Below are positions 51,302 to 61,024 of a stretch of DNA of 64,000 nucleotides, in pieces. The position numbers and the translations under genes are program-made. The notes beneath the pieces were generated by a model. It saw only the letters and a list, made by a program, of their open reading frames with translations, ran no database searches and was not told the origin of the DNA. The stretch covers positions 124,001-188,000 of the forward strand of contig CALGRX010000017.1 of NCBI GenBank assembly GCA_937880755.1, given 5' to 3'. Numbering within the stretch: position 1 is the stretch's first letter; the number at the start of each line of letters is the position of its first letter. Source of the DNA: an uncultured Clostridia bacterium (GTDB taxonomy: Bacteria; Bacillota; Clostridia; Christensenellales; UBA3700).

Positions 51302-52849
51302 ATGCCTAAAAAGAAAGACGCATTGACCGATGAAGAAATGAAAAACAAGATTTTTTCCGAAAAGGAGCTCTTTTCCTCAACAATCTTCGTTTTGAGAAGA
51401 ATTGCTACGCTCAAATATGTCAAGTCACCGACCAGCAAGAAAAAAGCCGAGTTGATAGAGGCAATTATCGACAAACAAAAGCAGCAAGTCGAAGTGCAAA
51501 AGAGTGGTGAACCTCGCGCAAAGGTGGTAAGACGCGAAGGTCGCTATTGTCAACCTCATGCGCCTGTCGTCAATCATAGAGAAGAGAGTATTTTTCCTTT
51601 GCCGCCCGTCAAACCTATTATGGTTGCCGACAGCAATAGAAACTCTGATTTCGTCTATAGCCCTTTTAGTACCGAAGAGATGTTGGAGAGGGGCGAGTGC
51701 GAACGCAAGAGCGGTATTTTGGAGATACTTGCCGACGGCTACGGCTTTTTGAGAGCGGAAAACTGCGAGTATAGCAACAAGGATACCTACGTTTCCAATA
51801 AGATTATCAAGACGCTTGGCTTGAGAATGGGCGATATGGTAGAGGCTATTGCCAAGAAAAACGCAGAGAACAAACCGCCTGCCGTCATCGAAGTAGAGAA
51901 GGTCAACGGACTTGCTCCGACGAGTTTGCGCAACCGACCTAACTTTGACAAAATGACGCCTATATATCCCGACAGTAGACTCAAGTTGGAAGTGAGTGGC
52001 AAGAACAACGACTTCGCCATTAGATGTATCGACTTGATAGCGCCTATCGGCAAGGGGCAGAGAGCGATGATAGTATCTCCGCCAAAGGCAGGTAAGACGA
52101 CTCTACTCAAAAAGATTGCCACCGCTATCACCGAAAATCATCCCGAAGTAGAACTGTTCGTGCTACTCGTGGACGAAAGACCGGAAGAAGTGACGGATAT
52201 GCAAAGATCTATCAAAGGCGAAGTAATCTATTCCACCTTTGACGAAACGCCCGAGCATCACTGCAAGGCGGCGGAACTATTGATAGAAAAAGCCAAGAGA
52301 TACGTCGAAACGGGCAAGGACGTAGTAATAATTATGGACTCTTTGACCCGGCTTGCTCGCGCATACAATCTCACCGTCGCACCTACGGGTAGAACTTTGT
52401 CGGGTGGTATCGACCCGGGAGCATTGCACCCGCCTAAGAGATTTTTTGGTAGCGCAAGAAATATCGAAAACGGTGGCTCTTTGACAATCATCGCCACGGC
52501 ACTCGTAGACACGGGCAGTCGTATGGACGAGGTAATTTACGAAGAGTTTAAAGGTACGGGCAATATGGAAATTCACCTTGATAGAAAACTCTCCGAGAGA
52601 AGAATTTTCCCTGCCATAGACCTCAATCGTTCTAGCACAAGAAGGGAAGATTTGCTCTTGTCGCCTCAAGAACTAAGCGGCGTGTGGGCGATAAGAAGAA
52701 TGTTGTCGGGTGGCGAAAACGCCGAAATGACGGAACAGCTCTTCAATATGATAGTCAAGACTAAGACCAACGAAGAGTTTATCGACCAACTTACCAAACA
52801 GCTTACAATAATGGAAAAGGAAGGATACAGTTTCCGAAAACCTAACTGA
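51302..52849 (+). CDS. rho: Transcription termination factor Rho
   Basis: 515 residues. An N-terminal Lys-rich ~125-residue extension, then the RNA-binding OB fold (about 133-200, GILEILADGYGFLRAENCEYSNKDTYVS) and the ATPase core: Walker A PPKAGKT (260-266), Walker B IIMDS (343-347, Asp346), Q-loop and the R-loop region (GGIDPGALHPPKRFFGSARN). It is a hexameric RNA helicase that ends transcription. AGGAGG 6 nt before ATG. Own terminator. Confidence 0.95.
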   Translation: MPKKKDALTDEEMKNKIFSEKELFSSTIFVLRRIATLKYVKSPTSKKKAELIEAIIDKQKQQVEVQKSGEPRAKVVRREGRYCQPHAPVVNHREESIFPLPPVKPIMVADSNRNSDFVYSPFSTEEMLERGECERKSGILEILADGYGFLRAENCEYSNKDTYVSNKIIKTLGLRMGDMVEAIAKKNAENKPPAVIEVEKVNGLAPTSLRNRPNFDKMTPIYPDSRLKLEVSGKNNDFAIRCIDLIAPIGKGQRAMIVSPPKAGKTTLLKKIATAITENHPEVELFVLLVDERPEEVTDMQRSIKGEVIYSTFDETPEHHCKAAELLIEKAKRYVETGKDVVIIMDSLTRLARAYNLTVAPTGRTLSGGIDPGALHPPKRFFGSARNIENGGSLTIIATALVDTGSRMDEVIYEEFKGTGNMEIHLDRKLSERRIFPAIDLNRSSTRREDLLLSPQELSGVWAIRRMLSGGENAEMTEQLFNMIVKTKTNEEFIDQLTKQLTIMEKEGYSFRKPN

Positions 52850-52855
52850 CGAATG

Positions 52856-52879
52856 CGCGACCTTAGGGTCGCGTTTTTT
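52856..52879 (+). terminator. Terminator of rho
   Basis: CGCGACC (52856-52862) / GGTCGCG (52867-52873), 4-nt loop, T6. Confidence 0.85.
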
Positions 52880-53099
52880 AGTCACTGACCACGTAAGGTG
52901 ATTTTTTCGTTATTCTTTGCAGAGGCTCAAAAGTACTTACAATTGGACTATTATATAGTCACGGCAGTATGGCATATCGTAGTCGTCTTTGTCGTCGATA
53001 TAGTTGAAAAATTATTTATTTTTACGAAAAAAATTTTTAATCTGACACAAGTAGTCATATTATATGTGGTATTATATAAGTACAAAAGGAGAAAGAGTT

Positions 53100-53348
53100 A
53101 TGAATACCACACGAAACAGATATCAAAGTTTAGAGGAATTTTTGGCAAAGCTCAACGTCAGGGAGAGCCTTGATAAGACCGACAAAATGTTTTTGACGTC
53201 CATAGTCAAAAGACAGCACCAAGTGCTTGCCGACCTAGTGCAATTTTGCAAAAAGAATCCTCAAGCCTTGGACAAGGATATCATAGGCGGACTATATTCG
53301 ATATTTTCACTGCTAGACAATCAAGCTCAGTCTTTGATTTTAGGCTGA
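53100..53348 (+). CDS. Small helical protein of unknown function
   Basis: 82 residues from ATG 53100 after AAAGGAG; an in-frame ATG 36 nt upstream has no ribosome site. The sequence (MNTTRNRYQSLEEFLAKLN...) is charged and predicted all-helical, with no signal peptide or membrane segment. A terminator follows at 53397, so it is monocistronic. I do not recognise a family. The 250 bp between rho and this gene are AT-rich and contain nothing I can name. Confidence 0.7.
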   Translation: MNTTRNRYQSLEEFLAKLNVRESLDKTDKMFLTSIVKRQHQVLADLVQFCKKNPQALDKDIIGGLYSIFSLLDNQAQSLILG

Positions 53349-53396
53349 CGATAGCTTATAGCAAATTTTTGTTCTAATATATTTTTCCTTGATTGA

Positions 53397-53443
53397 TGCA
53401 AGCCGATAGTCAATATAATTTGGCTATTGCGCTTGCATTTTTA
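53397..53443 (+). terminator. Terminator of the small helical protein gene
   Basis: ATGCAAGC (53397-53404) / GCTTGCAT (53431-53438), extended inside by CGATAG / CTATTG, followed by T5. Confidence 0.75.
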
Positions 53444-53455
53444 TTGTGTTATAAT
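53427..53455 (+). promoter_or_regulatory. Promoter of the GH36-like gene
   Basis: TTGCGC (53427-53432), 17-nt spacer, TATAAT (53450-53455). It overlaps the preceding terminator. A 4-codon ORF (53460-53474) precedes the ribosome site TAGGAGAG. Confidence 0.5.
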
Positions 53456-53483
53456 ATCTATGTTTAATATGTAGGAGAGCAAT

Positions 53484-55454
53484 ATGATTATATCGTCCGC
53501 AAAGATAAAGAAAGAAATATTCGTAGACAATTCGCATATACAAAAGTCGGTATTAACCAACCTAATCACCGGTCGAGAGTTGACGTGCAACGGCTATGAG
53601 TTTGTAATAAGTTATACTATACCTAGTAAGCTATTTAGCAAAAAAGCAAGCTTTACAAGTAGCGATATGACTATCGTAGAGGCCGAGGACGAACATTATG
53701 CTTTGGAATACGGCGATGACGGCATCGATTGGCAAATCAAACTAATCTATTGTCAAGACGAGGCGTCGGGCACAATCAAGAAAAACCTAGAAATCAGTTG
53801 TTCTAATCCCAACGTAATTATCAACTACGTAGATATGGACAGTTTTGACGTGAGGGGTATCGAGCGTCAATGGACGATACCTATTCCTAAGAAGAGAATA
53901 TTGATACCGTCCTACATAGCTACTACGGGACAGCCTTACTACGTGCAAGATATGTTTTTCGGCACGGAATTTCCAACGGCTGACAATCGCATAGTCGACG
54001 GCCAAACGCGCGCAAGATACTACTTGGGCAGAGCTTTTAAAGATATTGCGCGTGGCGGTGTTTACGTGACCACGACCTTCGTTATGGGTAGTGGAATTGG
54101 CGTAGAATTTAACGAGATGCGCACGTCGTTTTTCCAATATGTATCGAGTTTTAGCCGTCCTGCGAGGTTTAGAGTGCAATTCAACAGCTGGTACGACCAC
54201 ATGTTGGACATCACCAGCGATAAGGTAAAGAAATCCTTTAGCGAGGTGGGCGAGGGCTTTGCCAAGGCGGGCTTTAGACCTTTGGACTGTTACGTAATCG
54301 ACGACGGTTGGACGGACTACAAGCGCCCTGCTTTTTGGGAGTTTGATAAATCAAGCTTCGACAGCGAGTTTTACAACGAAAGCGAGCTTACCAAGTCGCT
54401 CGGCTCAACCTTTGGCGTATGGTTTGGACCTCGTGGTGGATACACTGCGCAGACAGTCAAATACGCAAAGTTTCTTACCAAACTCGGCTATCCAAACTGT
54501 AGACAATCCTTTGACATTTGTACCGCCAACCCTCGTTATATCAAGGATTTGTGCAATAGAATGGCGGATTTTTGCACAAAATACAACGTAAGTTACTTCA
54601 AGATAGACGGCTTTGCCATCACGCCTTGCAAGTCTTCTCTTCACGACCACCCAAAGGGCAAGGGTGACGGAATAGAATTCTACACCTTCTTGTGGGAAGA
54701 GTGGATCAAGGGCTTCGAGCATATCAGGAGCGTGCAACCCGACGTCTTCCTCAATATCACGTCTTACGCGCATTGTTCGCCTTGGTTCCTCAAGTGGTGC
54801 GACGCGGTATGGATAAACAACTGCGGTGATATGGGCTACGAGGGCAAGGGCACTAGCCTAAACAGATGCCTCAACTATCGTGATAGCGCTTACAAAGACT
54901 TCTTTGACGTAAGACAACTGCAATTCCCTACGGCGTACATATACAATCACGAGCCTTGTTACGCCGAGCGCAACTACGACCCGCCTCTCCCTAACCCAAG
55001 CCACAAGACCGTGGTATATACTTACGAAGAGTTTGAGCAGTATATGTACTTCTGTATGATGAGAGGTACGGGCTTCGTGGAAGTGTATTTTAGTCCAAGT
55101 ATGTTTGACGATAAGAGATGGGCTATTGCCGCCAAGACGCTTTCGTGGGCGGAAGAGAATTTCTCGGTATTGCGTAACGCGGAGTTCTTCGGCGACAATC
55201 CAAGCGAGGGCGGAATATACGGCTACTATGCTATAGACGGCAACAAGGCAATTATGTCCATAAGAAACTCCGACGACGCCCCTCATACTTACACTCATAT
55301 CAATGCCAAGAGATGCAACAAGGATAACGCTTACACCATAACGCAATACTATCCTACCGCACAATTTTCGGCAGAGGTGGCAAAGGGCGAAAACTTCGAG
55401 ATTGAGTTGCAACCGTTTGAAGCCAAGATATTCTACATAACTCTAAAAGACTAA
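53484..55454 (+). CDS. GH36-like glycoside hydrolase (alpha-galactosidase superfamily)
   Basis: 656 residues, no signal peptide, so probably cytosolic. An N-terminal beta-sandwich (about 1-230) precedes a TIM barrel with YVIDDGWTDY (about 285), GVWFGPRGGY, YFKIDGFA (about 374; Asp is the expected nucleophile in clan GH-D) and a WCDAVWINNCGD segment that may supply the acid/base Asp; a C-terminal beta domain ends at TLKD. Overall layout is that of GH36 and related alpha-galactosidase-like enzymes, but the active-site surroundings are divergent, so the sugar specificity is open. Followed after 84 nt by the Fn3/GLUG lipoprotein. Confidence 0.75.
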   Translation: MIISSAKIKKEIFVDNSHIQKSVLTNLITGRELTCNGYEFVISYTIPSKLFSKKASFTSSDMTIVEAEDEHYALEYGDDGIDWQIKLIYCQDEASGTIKKNLEISCSNPNVIINYVDMDSFDVRGIERQWTIPIPKKRILIPSYIATTGQPYYVQDMFFGTEFPTADNRIVDGQTRARYYLGRAFKDIARGGVYVTTTFVMGSGIGVEFNEMRTSFFQYVSSFSRPARFRVQFNSWYDHMLDITSDKVKKSFSEVGEGFAKAGFRPLDCYVIDDGWTDYKRPAFWEFDKSSFDSEFYNESELTKSLGSTFGVWFGPRGGYTAQTVKYAKFLTKLGYPNCRQSFDICTANPRYIKDLCNRMADFCTKYNVSYFKIDGFAITPCKSSLHDHPKGKGDGIEFYTFLWEEWIKGFEHIRSVQPDVFLNITSYAHCSPWFLKWCDAVWINNCGDMGYEGKGTSLNRCLNYRDSAYKDFFDVRQLQFPTAYIYNHEPCYAERNYDPPLPNPSHKTVVYTYEEFEQYMYFCMMRGTGFVEVYFSPSMFDDKRWAIAAKTLSWAEENFSVLRNAEFFGDNPSEGGIYGYYAIDGNKAIMSIRNSDDAPHTYTHINAKRCNKDNAYTITQYYPTAQFSAEVAKGENFEIELQPFEAKIFYITLKD

Positions 55455-55538
55455 TTTGCGCAAGAAACTACAAGATATACTTGTGTTTGACGGCAATTTT
55501 TGATACAATTATTGTCGAAAGAAAGTGTGGAGAACGAG

Positions 55539-58202
55539 ATGAAAAAATACAGCAAGGTTTTATTTATTCTAATTTTAACTATTATACTTGTCACGACGAT
55601 TGTTGCCTGCAAGGATAAGGACGCCGACGGTTTGCTCAAGCTTGCCAAACCTACCGAGCTGACTATCAACGGCAACGCCTTGACTTGGGCACCGGTTGAG
55701 GGCGCCGTCAAGTATTACGTCAAAGTCAACGAAGAAGAGTTCGAGACGTCTTCTACCGGCTACAATATTCAAGTTAGCAAAATTGGCGTCTATTCCGTCA
55801 AGGTTAGAGCTTACGGCGACGGCAAAAAGTACGGTAGTAGCGATTATAGCGACTCGATAGAATACGTCAAAGGAGAATTGCTAGCTAAGCCCGTCGTAAC
55901 TCTAAGCGGCAACGTGGCTACTTGGAACTCGGTGGAAGGGGCAGGAAGTTATTACGTCAAGGTCGTCAATAGGAGCGGAAATATAGTGGACGAGCAGACG
56001 ATAGTTCAACCCGTTTACGTATTTGAGGGAGAAAAGTTTACGGCTTTTGACGCCTACTCTATTACCGTTATCGCCAAGCCTACTTCCGACAACGTTACGG
56101 GTATACAATCCAAGGCAAGCGACGTCGTCAAATATGTGGTCAGCAAGACGCTATCCACTCCTGTATGGAACAAAGTTACTTCTACCAGTGTTTGGTGGAA
56201 TTCGGTAGAAGGAGCATCTAAATATGAGCTAAAAGTTACTGACGCGGGTGGCGAAAGCAAGACTTACACCACTTCGGGTACAAGTTATAGTATAAGCAAA
56301 ATCGAGATGCAATCTACCGGCGAATATAAGCTCAATATCAGAGCAATAGGCGACGGAGAAGTCTATATCACTTCGCAGTACAGCGCCGACAACTCCGATT
56401 ACGTGTTGACAAAATTGGCGGGATTGGACGAAGGTAGCGTTAGTTACACACTCAACGACGAAGACAAGATGACGTTGTATTGGACTATCGACGCTGGCTT
56501 GATTGGCAAAGCCGACAAAGTAAAGGTTATGCTCAAGACCTATACGGCAAGTGGCGAGAGCAAGCTCAGTGAGATATCCAAGAGCGTAATCATTGAAGAC
56601 GGTGTGACCGATTATAGCCTCGTAATAGAAGATTTGTTCGTCAATGACGACGGCACGGCTAGCAGAGAAAAGGAATATTACGGCAAAACCTACGATATTT
56701 CATTGGTAGTGCTTTCCGACGACTACAAGATTATTGATTCCGATACTTTGGCTACGCAATACTTTTACAGCAACTATTCTAAGCCTGTCTACGAAGGCGG
56801 TACCTACCTCATCACCAATGCGGGCGAACTTGCATATATCGCCGTCGAGCCTAACGCTAACTATAGACTAGTCAACGATATTGACTTCAACAACTACGAG
56901 TTTAGTATGGTGCAGGAGTTCAACGGCACTTTCAACGGCAACGGCAAGTGTATATCCAATATCGTGCTCAGCGGTGATAGCCAAAAAGTCGCAATGTTCG
57001 GCACTGTCAAAGACGGCGCAAGCGTTACCGACCTTTATATCAAAAACGTCAAAGCCAAAATATCCTCCAACGTGGTTTTCGTAGGAGCGATATGCGCTAT
57101 CAACGAAGGCACGATACGAGATTGTTACGTTGAGGGCACGCTAGACGCTTACACTTACGATAGTGAAGTAAAAGATGCCGATAGATACGCAATCGACAAT
57201 GTTGGGGGCATAGTCGGCTTCAACAAAAAGCATATCACTGATTGCTACGCCAACGTGTCTGTGACGGGAGAAATTGCAGGTGGCATCGTCGCACTCAACC
57301 AAGGCACGATAGTAGGCTCTTACGCGCTCGGCGAGATTACTGCCAAGGCTTACGCCAATGATTACAACGGTAGAGAAGTCAAGATTTATGCAGGCGGTTT
57401 TGTCGCATTCAATCTCAAAGACGGCGACAAAGAGGGCGTTATCGGCAACTGTTTTGCCGTCAACAACGTCAAAGCCGACGGTGGCAACGGAGCGGTGATA
57501 TTTGCGGGTGGCTTCGTCGCATACAACCAAGGCGGTGTATACGATAGTTACTGTGGCGCGCAATACAGCAAAGACGTCACCAATAGATTGACGGTAGTTG
57601 CAAGCGGCAACGATTCTATTGCAGGTGGCTTCGTCGCAGTCAACGAAAGCATAATTACCAACAGCTATTCCACGTCTCGTGCTAGCGGAACGAGTATGTC
57701 GGCAGGATTTGTCGGGCTCAATAAAGCGGGTGCTACTATCAAGAGCAGCTTCTCTACGGGTGGCAGTGAGAACAACGGCGTTAGAGGCGGATTTGCAACC
57801 ACCAACGAAGGCAGCGTGACCAACTGCTATTACTACGCTACGTCTTTTACACCGAGAGTTGACGAGACAGGCACGGCGGTGACGGAAGCAGGACTACTGA
57901 CTCTTGGCGAAACGATTTGGAAGGGCGACGCCGACAGCAATTTCGTCAACGTTGACAATATGCTAGCGCCTATACTCAAGAATATGATTTACGTCAAAGA
58001 CTTTACTTTGACAATCCACGCGGGCGGAGCAATTACCCAAGACGCTATTTTGGTCAACGGCGAAGGCGTGATTATCAATCTCGGTAGCAACTACGACGGC
58101 ACCTTCGAAGCTCTTGGCGATAAGACGGTGCAAGGCAACGTCATTAGAGGCTTGTACAAGTCGGGCGGAAGAAAATTGCAAATAATCATCATAGTCAAAT
58201 AA
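55539..58202 (+). CDS. Surface lipoprotein with Fn3-like and GLUG repeats
   Basis: 887 residues from ATG 55539 (GGAGAACGAG upstream; the longer frame lacks a ribosome site). Lipobox IVAC (Cys24). Three Fn3-like modules follow (about 33-110, 115-205 and 205-300), each with the pattern TW-x-x-VEGA-x-x-Y-x-(V/L)KV. A linker region (about 300-440) leads to a GLUG/beta-helix section (about 455-775) with repeated GGIVGFN, GGFVAFN, GGFVAYNQG and GGFVAVNES turns. The C-terminal ~100 residues are beta-rich. Extracellular binding or scaffolding role inferred; similar in style to the giant proteins at 9.6-22.3 kb. Confidence 0.88.
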   Translation: MKKYSKVLFILILTIILVTTIVACKDKDADGLLKLAKPTELTINGNALTWAPVEGAVKYYVKVNEEEFETSSTGYNIQVSKIGVYSVKVRAYGDGKKYGSSDYSDSIEYVKGELLAKPVVTLSGNVATWNSVEGAGSYYVKVVNRSGNIVDEQTIVQPVYVFEGEKFTAFDAYSITVIAKPTSDNVTGIQSKASDVVKYVVSKTLSTPVWNKVTSTSVWWNSVEGASKYELKVTDAGGESKTYTTSGTSYSISKIEMQSTGEYKLNIRAIGDGEVYITSQYSADNSDYVLTKLAGLDEGSVSYTLNDEDKMTLYWTIDAGLIGKADKVKVMLKTYTASGESKLSEISKSVIIEDGVTDYSLVIEDLFVNDDGTASREKEYYGKTYDISLVVLSDDYKIIDSDTLATQYFYSNYSKPVYEGGTYLITNAGELAYIAVEPNANYRLVNDIDFNNYEFSMVQEFNGTFNGNGKCISNIVLSGDSQKVAMFGTVKDGASVTDLYIKNVKAKISSNVVFVGAICAINEGTIRDCYVEGTLDAYTYDSEVKDADRYAIDNVGGIVGFNKKHITDCYANVSVTGEIAGGIVALNQGTIVGSYALGEITAKAYANDYNGREVKIYAGGFVAFNLKDGDKEGVIGNCFAVNNVKADGGNGAVIFAGGFVAYNQGGVYDSYCGAQYSKDVTNRLTVVASGNDSIAGGFVAVNESIITNSYSTSRASGTSMSAGFVGLNKAGATIKSSFSTGGSENNGVRGGFATTNEGSVTNCYYYATSFTPRVDETGTAVTEAGLLTLGETIWKGDADSNFVNVDNMLAPILKNMIYVKDFTLTIHAGGAITQDAILVNGEGVIINLGSNYDGTFEALGDKTVQGNVIRGLYKSGGRKLQIIIIVK

Positions 58203-58215
58203 AATATCAGCTCAA

Positions 58216-58238
58216 AACGCCACCTAAAAAGTGGCGTT
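58216..58238. terminator. Hairpin between lipoprotein and nucleotidase genes
   Basis: AACGCCAC (58216-58223) / GTGGCGTT (58231-58238), 7-nt A-rich loop, no T run after it. It starts 14 nt after the lipoprotein stop, 14 nt before the next ATG. Confidence 0.5.
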
Positions 58239-58251
58239 ATGTAGGAAAAAT

Positions 58252-58944
58252 ATGAATAAAAAACCAATAGTACTTATGGATGCCGACGATACGCTACTAG
58301 ACTTCGTTGAGTGTGAAAGAAGGGCAATATCGCGAGTAGCGCAGTATCTAGACGTTGATAGAATTCCACAGTTTTGCCAAGATTATCACGTCATCAACGA
58401 CAACGTATGGAAAGGATTTGAGCAAGGCTTATTTAGCGTAGAACAGATAGCGTATTTGCGTTTTGATAGGATATTCGATATGTACGACGTGCGTGCCGAT
58501 AGCAAAAAAGTCAGCGAACTGTACAAAGAATACCTATCGCAAGAGGCTATTTTGCTTGACGGAGCTAGGGAATTTTTGGACAAGTCTTACCGAGATTTCC
58601 GACTCTTTATCATCACCAACGGCATTACTTATACCCAAGAACGTAGATTTGCGCTTGCCAATCTCAATCATTATTTTGAAAATATCTTCGTCTCCGAACA
58701 AATAGGTTCACGTAAACCGCAAAAGGAATTTTTTGATTACGTCAAATCTCATATAGAGGACTACGACGAATCGCGTGCTATCGTGGTGGGAGATTCTTTG
58801 ACCTCGGACGTAGCGGGAGGATATGCGGCGGGGCTTCCGACGATATGGTTCAACGTGCATTGCAAACCGTTTAAGGGCGATATCAAACCGACTTACGAAA
58901 TCAACGATTTTGATGACCTGTATCGACTTTTGTCGAATTTTTAG
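58252..58944 (+). CDS. HAD-family pyrimidine 5'-nucleotidase, YjjG-like
   Basis: 230 residues from ATG 58252 (TAGGA upstream). HAD motif I VLMDADDTLLDF (nucleophile Asp10, acid/base Asp12), motif II FIITNG, motif III Lys in SRKPQKEFF, and motif IV VVGDSLTSDVAGG. DADDTLLDF and the helical cap match the YjjG subfamily, which removes phosphate from non-canonical pyrimidine nucleotides. An upstream in-frame ATG sits inside the hairpin stem and is not preferred. Confidence 0.85.
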   Translation: MNKKPIVLMDADDTLLDFVECERRAISRVAQYLDVDRIPQFCQDYHVINDNVWKGFEQGLFSVEQIAYLRFDRIFDMYDVRADSKKVSELYKEYLSQEAILLDGAREFLDKSYRDFRLFIITNGITYTQERRFALANLNHYFENIFVSEQIGSRKPQKEFFDYVKSHIEDYDESRAIVVGDSLTSDVAGGYAAGLPTIWFNVHCKPFKGDIKPTYEINDFDDLYRLLSNF

Positions 58945-58959
58945 ATACGATAATTAGAT

Positions 58960-59000
58960 AGAGTGGGGTAGAGTAGCGGACGACCCTACTCTATTTTTTT
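58960..59000 (+). terminator. Terminator of the nucleotidase gene
   Basis: AGAGTGGGGT (58960-58969) pairs with ACCCTACTCT (58983-58992, one G-U), followed by ATTTTTTT. Confidence 0.8.
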
Positions 59001-59184
59001 ATCTTTTTCGTCGAGATAATTTTTTTTGATATCGATAGACGATAGCGGAGGGTTGGCAATATGTAAATATGCAGATATGCGCTTATGCCCGATTGTGCAA
59101 CCGTCAAATAGGTGCAAGTGTGCTCATAATCATATTTTCAAGCGTCGATATAAGTAAAAAGGGTAGGGCGAGTGCTCAAAAAAC

Positions 59185-59213
59185 TTGACCTCGATATGCC
59201 CTTGTGATATTAT
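59185..59213 (+). promoter_or_regulatory. Promoter of proS
   Basis: TTGACC (59185-59190), 17-nt spacer, TATTAT (59208-59213). A 4-codon ORF ATG ACT AAA TTT TGA lies at 59218-59232, its stop overlapping the TGAGGT ribosome site of proS. Bases 59001-59184 before it hold no T-box or other structure that I recognise. Confidence 0.6.
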
Positions 59214-59241
59214 ACTTATGACTAAATTTTGAGGTAATGTT

Positions 59242-60963
59242 ATGTTATTGAGCAAGCTGGTGTGCGAGCGCACCAAGGAAGCACCACAAGACGCAAAGAT
59301 TTTGAGTCATATTCTACTCGTCAGAGCCGGCTTTATCAAGCAAGTGGCAGGCGGTATCTATACTATGACCACCCCTTGCCAAAAGATGAGCCGCAAGATA
59401 CAAGAGATTATTCGTCAGGAGATGGACGCTATTGAGGGGCAAGAGGTTTTGTTCCCCGTCGTTATGCCTAGAGAAATGTGGGAGAGTAGCGGAAGATACA
59501 CTTCTATCGGTAGCGAGATGGTTAGATTTAAGGATAGATGCGATAGAGATATGCTTCTCGGTATGACACACGAGGAGGCTGCAGTTCATCTTGCCAACCA
59601 TATCGTGGACAGTTACACCCAACTGCCTATGATGATTTATCAAATACAGACCAAATTCCGTGACGAAGCAAGGTCGCGTGGCGGACTTATCAGAGTTAGA
59701 GAATTTACTATGAAGGACGCATACTCTTTTCATGCTACCCAAGAGGATTTGGAGCAGTATTATCAGAGAGTTTACGATGCTTATTATCGCATTTTCCGCC
59801 GTATCGGACTCAAGAATTTTATCGACTTCAAGTCGGATTCGGGTATGATGGGCGGTAGCGTAGCGCACGAATATATGTTGCTCACCGACGCGGGCGAGGA
59901 CAGTCTCGTGCTTTGCAATCATTGCGATTACAGGGCCAATATGGAAGTTGCCGACAGCGTTTTGGAGATAGCCGACTATCCTCAAGCGCCGCTCGAAGAA
60001 GTCTTTACGGGCGACGACAAGTCTATTGACGACGTATGCAATCGTCTCGGCGTAGATAGAAAACAAACTGCCAAGGCAGTCGTCTATGCCGTCAAGGGTG
60101 ATAGCGACAAGGTTGTCATTGCATTCGTCAGAGGCGACCTCGAAGTCAACGAAGCCAAACTCAAGAAGGTGCTTAGACAAGACGTCGTTGCATATGAGGG
60201 AGGTGTGAGTGCCGACGTGGTATGTGGCAATATCGGACCATACGGACTTAGTGACAAGATTACCGTCGTCTACGACACTTCGCTGAGAGGCACACACGGC
60301 TTGGTGGTTGGTGCTAACAAGCCTCAATATCACTACGTTGGTTTTGATATGGCAAGAGATATGGGCGACGTCGAGTTTTACGATATTCACAAGGTCAAGG
60401 CGGGCGACAAATGCCCTATTTGCGGTGGCGATTTGCGCATCGAGAACGGTATCGAGATAGGCAATATCTTCCAGCTCGGCACCAAGTACACCAAGGCTAT
60501 GGGCATGACGGTACACGGCGCCGACGGCGAAAGTTTTAATCCTATCATGGGTTGCTACGGCATAGGCGTAGGTAGAGCTATTGCTTCGGTAGCGCAAGAG
60601 AGCAACGACGAGCGAGGACTGATTTTGCCAATGTCGGTTGCTCCTTGGCAAGTGCATATTTGTGCTTTGAGAATGGACAACGAAGAGGTCGCTACCAAGG
60701 CATGGCAGTTGTACGAAACCCTCACCAAGGCGGGCGTAGAAGTACTATTTGACGAGCGCAACGTTGGCGCGGGCGTCAAGTTTGCAGACGCAGACCTTAT
60801 GGGTATGCCTATTAGAGTGGTAGTATCGCCTAAGAGCTTAGCAGGCGGTCAAGTAGAGATAACCTTGCGCTCAACCAAAGAGAGCGAAATGGTAGATTGC
60901 GACGATTGTTTGAGCAAAGTCCAAGCCATTATCGCAGAAGAGATGAGCAAGTATCAAGGTTAA
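59242..60963 (+). CDS. proS: Prolyl-tRNA synthetase (bacterial type, with editing domain)
   Basis: 573 residues, the normal bacterial length. Class II motifs: motif 1 around QEVLFPVVMPREMWESSGR, motif 2 FRDEARSRGGLIRVREFTMKDAYSF, motif 3 GCYGIGVGRAIASV. The INS editing domain (about 245-400) includes KTAKAVVYAV and HGLVVGANK, which clears mischarged Ala-tRNA. The anticodon-binding domain closes the protein. It charges tRNA-Pro in the cytosol. CPICGG near 393 and CNHC near 226 are Cys pairs common in this type. Own promoter and terminator. Confidence 0.96.
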   Translation: MLLSKLVCERTKEAPQDAKILSHILLVRAGFIKQVAGGIYTMTTPCQKMSRKIQEIIRQEMDAIEGQEVLFPVVMPREMWESSGRYTSIGSEMVRFKDRCDRDMLLGMTHEEAAVHLANHIVDSYTQLPMMIYQIQTKFRDEARSRGGLIRVREFTMKDAYSFHATQEDLEQYYQRVYDAYYRIFRRIGLKNFIDFKSDSGMMGGSVAHEYMLLTDAGEDSLVLCNHCDYRANMEVADSVLEIADYPQAPLEEVFTGDDKSIDDVCNRLGVDRKQTAKAVVYAVKGDSDKVVIAFVRGDLEVNEAKLKKVLRQDVVAYEGGVSADVVCGNIGPYGLSDKITVVYDTSLRGTHGLVVGANKPQYHYVGFDMARDMGDVEFYDIHKVKAGDKCPICGGDLRIENGIEIGNIFQLGTKYTKAMGMTVHGADGESFNPIMGCYGIGVGRAIASVAQESNDERGLILPMSVAPWQVHICALRMDNEEVATKAWQLYETLTKAGVEVLFDERNVGAGVKFADADLMGMPIRVVVSPKSLAGGQVEITLRSTKESEMVDCDDCLSKVQAIIAEEMSKYQG

Positions 60964-60990
60964 TTAATATATAGACAACAACGTCAAAGC

Positions 60991-61024
60991 AATCGGCACG
61001 CCAGAATATTGCGTGCCGATTTTG
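60991..61024 (+). terminator. Terminator of proS
   Basis: AATCGGCACGC (60991-61001) / GCGTGCCGATT (61011-61021), 9-nt loop, then TT and further T's: a perfect 11-bp stem. Confidence 0.85.

Noticed and set aside
58945..59241. T-box leader for proS
   Set aside because: No T-box sequence (AGGGTGG-type) or specifier hairpin; a promoter lies only ~30 nt before the gene.
59314..60657. 447-codon ORF antisense to proS
   Set aside because: proS is unmistakable with all class II motifs; the antisense frame has no family signal and no ribosome site.
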